From an uncultured Verrucomicrobiota bacterium (GTDB lineage Bacteria > Verrucomicrobiota > Verrucomicrobiia > Chthoniobacterales > SZAS-18), in contig CALMVM010000144.1 of the NCBI GenBank assembly GCA_937873255.1, positions 1-16,564 of the forward strand: a DNA stretch of 16,564 nucleotides. Reading direction: 5' to 3'. Below the pieces are notes generated by a model. The model was not told where the DNA came from. It did no database searches and worked only from the letters and a program-made list of their open reading frames with translations. Positions 13,886 to 16,564 of the stretch are shown here, one piece after another (position 1 is the stretch's first letter; each line of letters opens with the position of its first letter). A program made the position numbers and the translations under genes.

Positions 13886-14455
13886 TTATTTCGATGATTT
13901 CAACCCCGCTTGGTGCTTCTTCGCGCCCGCTTTGATCAGGGCCAGCGCCTCGGTCGGCCCGCAGCGGCCCAATGGCTTGAACTCAATCCCCTTGGCCATG
14001 TTGTAGGAGCGAAAGAAATGTTCGATGTCCTCGACGATCTCCACGGGGATGTCCTTGAGCGAACGCGCCTTGCCGTACTCGCGCGACTTGTGCATGACGC
14101 CGATGAGCCGGTCGTTGCGTTCGCCTTTTTCGCCGGGCTTGCCCTGTTGGGCCTTGATGCCGCCGAGCAATCGTGTGGCGATCAGACAGCCCGCGAACGC
14201 CTGCGAGCCCTCGTCGGTGAGCACCATGATGTCCAGCGGGTCGCCGTCCTCGCCCAGCGTCGCCGGCACGTACCCGAAATCGTACGGGAAAATCGCCCCC
14301 GCCGGCAGCACGCCGCCGATGTAAAACAGCCCGCGCTCCGGGTCGAAGTCGAACTTGTTGCGGCTGCCCTTGGGAGCCTCGATGACGACGTTGAGCAAAC
14401 CGTCCTCGTTCTCGTCGAAGGTCGTGAGTGCGGCGAAAGGATTTGGAGGGGGCAT
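13886..14455 (-). CDS. ppa: Inorganic pyrophosphatase, family I (soluble)
   Basis: Ppa hydrolyses pyrophosphate to phosphate in the cytoplasm and pulls biosynthetic reactions forward. The 189-residue protein carries the family I signature DGDPLD at 70-75 (D70, D72 and D75 bind Mg), preceded by APKGSRNKFDFDPERGLFY (27-45) and FPYDFGYVPATLGED (56-70). Later SREYGKARSLKDIP and HFFRSYN match the C-terminal active-site region. The ATG at 14455 is chosen because the frame upstream of it (open to 15415) runs antisense to the SGNH gene and is not conserved. AGGA stands two bases before the ATG, closer than usual. The gene is divergent from the SGNH gene at 14588, with 132 bases between them, and is followed by the secreted 442-residue protein. 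Confidence 0.95.
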   Translation of the reverse strand: MPPPNPFAALTTFDENEDGLLNVVIEAPKGSRNKFDFDPERGLFYIGGVLPAGAIFPYDFGYVPATLGEDGDPLDIMVLTDEGSQAFAGCLIATRLLGGIKAQQGKPGEKGERNDRLIGVMHKSREYGKARSLKDIPVEIVEDIEHFFRSYNMAKGIEFKPLGRCGPTEALALIKAGAKKHQAGLKSSK

Positions 14456-14587
14456 GATCCTGAATCGCAACGATGATCCGCTTGCGGCGTCAGGAAAATC
14501 GCGGACTCGACGCCAAAGGTTGAGTGCGGAATAACCTTGACGTTCGCCGGCGAATTCAAGAGCTTTCACGCCATCCGCCACCGGGCA

Positions 14588-15835
14588 ATGCCACTTCCCC
14601 GTTTTTCCTTCGCCTCGTTTGCCATCCGCCTCGCGCTCTGGACCTTCGCGCTGTGCCTGCTGCCGGCCGCCGTTCTCCGCGCCGATCCCCCCGCCGACGC
14701 CAGCCCGCCGCCGGCCGGTTCGCTGACGATCCTGTCCCTGGGCGACTCGATGGGCCTGTGCGGATTTGCCGCGCGCCTCGACAAGCGCCTGCGCGAGGAC
14801 CCGCTGGACAAGGCCATCTACACGTACGTCGCCTGCGCGACGATCCCGTCGAGCTGGCTCAAGCGGAAGCCTTTTCTCGATGCCAAGACCGTCTGCGGCT
14901 ACCTGACGATCAAGAGCAAGGAAGGCAGCGGCAAGCCCGACAAATACGAGGACACCTACGGCGTGCCGAAAGGGCACAAACCGTCGGCGCACGCCGTCCC
15001 GAAGATCGAAGACCTCCTCGCCGAACACCAGCCGGACATTCTCGTCCTCCAGACCGGCAACAACCTCTTCGACATCTTCCGCGACAAAAAGACGGTCGAG
15101 CCCGCCCGCCACACCGCCGAACTCGAAGCGCAGCTCAAGCCCATGGTGGAACTCTTCAAGACGAAGACTTCCCTGCGGCGCGTGTACTGGGTGTCGCCGC
15201 CGATTTCCGGCCGCGTGACGGAGGAAATCCAGGCTTTCGTCTTCGAGCACGTCCAGAAGATCGCGGGCGGGAAGGCGACGATCATCGATTCGCGGCCGTT
15301 TTTCACGTTCCCGTACAAGCACATGGAGCCGGACAAGGAGCATTTCCTCGGCTCGCAGATGGACGAGTGGGCCGACAAGGTCTACGACATCATCAAGAAG
15401 GACATCGCCGACCACCCGTTGCCGCCCGCCGGGGCGTTGGCCGAGGCGAGCGCGTCACCGACGCCCGCCGCCGCGTCGACGCCGACGCCTGGCGCGGAAA
15501 TTTCGATCAGCGCGACGCTCGTCAAGAAGTCCGAGCCGATGGACGTGAAGGCGCTCCTGCCCTACCGCGAATCGCTCGTGGCGTACCTGTACGACGTGCG
15601 CAGCGTCAAGGCGGGCGAGTACAAGGAAAAGCAGATCATCGTGATGCACCCCGCGCACATCGACCTGAAGCCGCAAGCGTTGGGCAAATACAAGGAAGGC
15701 GAGGTTTACACGTTCCGCCTGCGCGAACTGACCGGCACCCAATGGGAAACGATCAAGTCCTCGGATGAAACCGGCCGCATCGACCTGACGCCGTACATCC
15801 AGGTGGACGACAACGCGAGGTTTCCGAAGAAGTAG
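14588..15835 (+). CDS. Secreted SGNH-hydrolase-like protein with C-terminal beta domain
   Basis: The 415-residue protein has a signal peptide (about 1-32, ending VLRA), an SGNH domain (about 45-275), a Pro/Ala/Ser/Thr-rich linker (about 283-304) and a C-terminal domain (305-415). Catalytic candidates are S54 in LGDSMGLCGF, G157-N158-N159 in QTGNNLFD, and D249-x-x-H252 in PDKEHF. The C-terminal part (LLPYRESLVAYLYDVRSV, then EYKEKQIIVMHPAHIDLK) resembles a small beta domain that I associate with AlgX-type SGNH proteins of exopolysaccharide acetylation; that link is tentative. The sequence shares several blocks with the Tat-exported SGNH protein at 9738-10577. The ATG at 14588 is chosen over an upstream TTG at 14537 because it begins the signal peptide. 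No Shine-Dalgarno site is visible. The next gene starts 8 bases after the stop. Confidence 0.82.
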   Translation: MPLPRFSFASFAIRLALWTFALCLLPAAVLRADPPADASPPPAGSLTILSLGDSMGLCGFAARLDKRLREDPLDKAIYTYVACATIPSSWLKRKPFLDAKTVCGYLTIKSKEGSGKPDKYEDTYGVPKGHKPSAHAVPKIEDLLAEHQPDILVLQTGNNLFDIFRDKKTVEPARHTAELEAQLKPMVELFKTKTSLRRVYWVSPPISGRVTEEIQAFVFEHVQKIAGGKATIIDSRPFFTFPYKHMEPDKEHFLGSQMDEWADKVYDIIKKDIADHPLPPAGALAEASASPTPAAASTPTPGAEISISATLVKKSEPMDVKALLPYRESLVAYLYDVRSVKAGEYKEKQIIVMHPAHIDLKPQALGKYKEGEVYTFRLRELTGTQWETIKSSDETGRIDLTPYIQVDDNARFPKK

Positions 15836-15843
15836 TCAAGCGG

Positions 15844-16251
15844 ATGAGAACGCTTCTCATCGTCATCACGATTTTCTGCGGCCTGCGGGTTGCCGCGGCA
15901 GAACCGCCTCCCGAAGTTTATTCGACCGATTACTGGCAAATTGCCGGTCAGCCCGGCAAGACTACATGGATCGAAATCCATAACCGACAGGAAGCACGCA
16001 CCAGCGGGATCGCTCACATCGAGGTTCTTGCCCGCAAGAAGGGTGCTCCCGTTTGGGAGGTCGAGCATGTCTGCGATCATCTCGCTATTACCACCGCCGC
16101 CTTGCAGCGTAGCGTCGTGAGTCCATACAAAACGCGCGGCGCATACCCCGAGAGCTACCTTGAGGCATACCATCGCTGGAAAGCAGACGAGCAGAAAGGC
16201 ATCGCATTTGTTTGCTCGACTTCGATCCAAGATTTCCTTCGTTATCCGTAG
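15844..16251 (+). CDS. Small secreted protein resembling DUF5086
   Basis: The 135-residue protein begins with a signal peptide (MRTLLIVITIFCGLRVAAA, cleavage near 19). The mature part follows a pattern I associate with DUF5086: W-x-E-I-H-N (TTWIEIHN), HIEVLARKKGAPVWEVEH, HLAITTAALQRSVV, YPESYLEAYHRWKAD, and a final VCSTSIQDFL. Cys residues in EHVCDH and FVCSTS could form a disulfide after export. This family assignment comes from memory of the pattern and is moderate at best; function is unknown. It starts 8 bases after the SGNH stop, so the two are probably co-transcribed. Its base composition (about 54% G+C over 15901-16020 by direct count) is lower than that of the SGNH gene. Confidence 0.72.
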   Translation: MRTLLIVITIFCGLRVAAAEPPPEVYSTDYWQIAGQPGKTTWIEIHNRQEARTSGIAHIEVLARKKGAPVWEVEHVCDHLAITTAALQRSVVSPYKTRGAYPESYLEAYHRWKADEQKGIAFVCSTSIQDFLRYP

Positions 16252-16393
16252 CCGATACGTCTGACTACACGCCCTGGCTAACGTCCCGCAATCGCACTCT
16301 GGATCGTCGCCGGATTTTGGCCTGACCACCGTGCGCAGTGCAAGATTGCGCTTGCATCGGCGGACGGCGGGAAGTTCTCTGACAGTTCGCGGC

Positions 16394-16434
16394 GGCGCGC
16401 GGTTCCCGTCAGGGTCTGGGAACGCGGGCGCGCC
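16394..16434. other. GC-rich stem-loop upstream of the last gene
   Basis: GGCGCGC (16394-16400) pairs with GCGCGCC (16428-16434), and further in GTTCCC (16402-16407) pairs with GGGAAC (16418-16423) around a 10-base loop, with a small asymmetric bulge between. It lies about 50 bases before the ATG at 16483. No T-run follows, so it could be a leader structure or a terminator-independent transcript end of the operon before it. Confidence 0.35.
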
Positions 16435-16482
16435 GTTGGCCCTTGCACCCGGTTCGCAACCCGCAACCCGCCACTCACCACC

Positions 16483-16564
16483 ATGTCCACTCCGGTCACG
16501 ACTCCGCCCACCGCCGCCGCCACGTCCACCGTCCCGCCGATGGAGCCGTTCATTGATCCGGCGA
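16483..16564 (+). CDS. N-terminal fragment of an unidentified gene (continues past window)
   Basis: An open frame starts at the ATG at 16483 and runs off the window end after 27 codons. The visible part is rich in Thr, Pro and Ala (MSTPVTTPPTAAATSTVPP, then MEPFIDPA), typical of a disordered N-terminus of a cytoplasmic or multi-domain protein rather than a signal peptide. An internal ATG at 16540 could instead be the start. No Shine-Dalgarno site precedes either. The product cannot be recognised. The 231-base spacer before it (16252-16482) holds a GC-rich hairpin and no other gene I can support. Confidence 0.45.
   Translation, partial: MSTPVTTPPTAAATSTVPPMEPFIDPA

Noticed and set aside
12323..13897. 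524-codon + strand open frame across the 442-residue secreted protein
   Set aside because: The composition is dominated by Arg, Gly and Glu with no domain, whereas the minus-strand frame has a signal peptide and normal protein composition.
14537..14565. TTGACG as a promoter -35 box for the SGNH gene
   Set aside because: No acceptable -10 box lies 16-18 bases downstream (GAGCTT at the 17-base position), so no promoter is called.
14524..15768. 414-codon + strand frame overlapping the SGNH gene
   Set aside because: It is an Arg-rich out-of-frame shadow. The true frame has a signal peptide and the SGNH motifs.

Overview
The window is GC-rich bacterial chromosome carrying mostly housekeeping and envelope genes. 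The gene set, the many secreted proteins, the scarcity of Shine-Dalgarno sites and the two families of long intergenic inverted repeats suggest a member of the Verrucomicrobiota (perhaps Opitutales-like). This placement is inference; a planctomycete or related PVC lineage is not excluded. I see no rRNA, tRNA, CRISPR array or transposase gene.

Layout. Positions 1-2471 (+): the C-terminal part of an NAD(P)H-hydrate dehydratase, a CPBP-family membrane protease, and thiamine-monophosphate kinase (thiL), closely spaced and co-directional. A perfect 41-bp inverted repeat (2458-2580), made of two REP-like hairpins, closes this block and supplies the last codons of thiL. Positions 2611-4002 (-): a secreted protein built of twelve TPR repeats, convergent with thiL. 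Positions 4249-6262 (+): a YhaM-like OB-fold/HD exoribonuclease, a 106-residue Nif11-like leader protein (possible RiPP precursor), and a secreted protein of unknown function in clearly AT-richer DNA.

Positions 6302-9607 (-) hold the lower-glycolysis cluster, transcribed gap, pgk, tpiA. A 203-bp nested inverted-repeat element sits between gap and pgk and makes up most of that spacer. A sigma70-like promoter lies upstream of gap. Positions 9738-14455 (-): a Tat-exported SGNH hydrolase, a secreted DUF885 metallopeptidase-like protein, a secreted orphan protein of 442 residues, and family I inorganic pyrophosphatase. An intrinsic-terminator-like hairpin with a T-run ends four bases before the DUF885 start codon.

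Positions 14588-16251 (+): a second SGNH-type secreted protein, related to the one at 9738-10577 but with an extra C-terminal domain, followed by a small secreted protein resembling DUF5086. The window ends with the first codons of another gene (from 16483).

How the genes work together: Gap, Pgk and TpiA catalyse consecutive glycolytic steps and probably form one transcription unit. Ppa removes pyrophosphate, ThiL makes thiamine diphosphate, and NnrD repairs hydrated NAD(P)H. The TPR protein, the SGNH hydrolases, the DUF885 protein and the orphan secreted proteins act outside the cytoplasm. The least ordinary content is the Nif11-like gene with its AT-rich neighbour, the two repeat families, and the terminator placed at a start codon.
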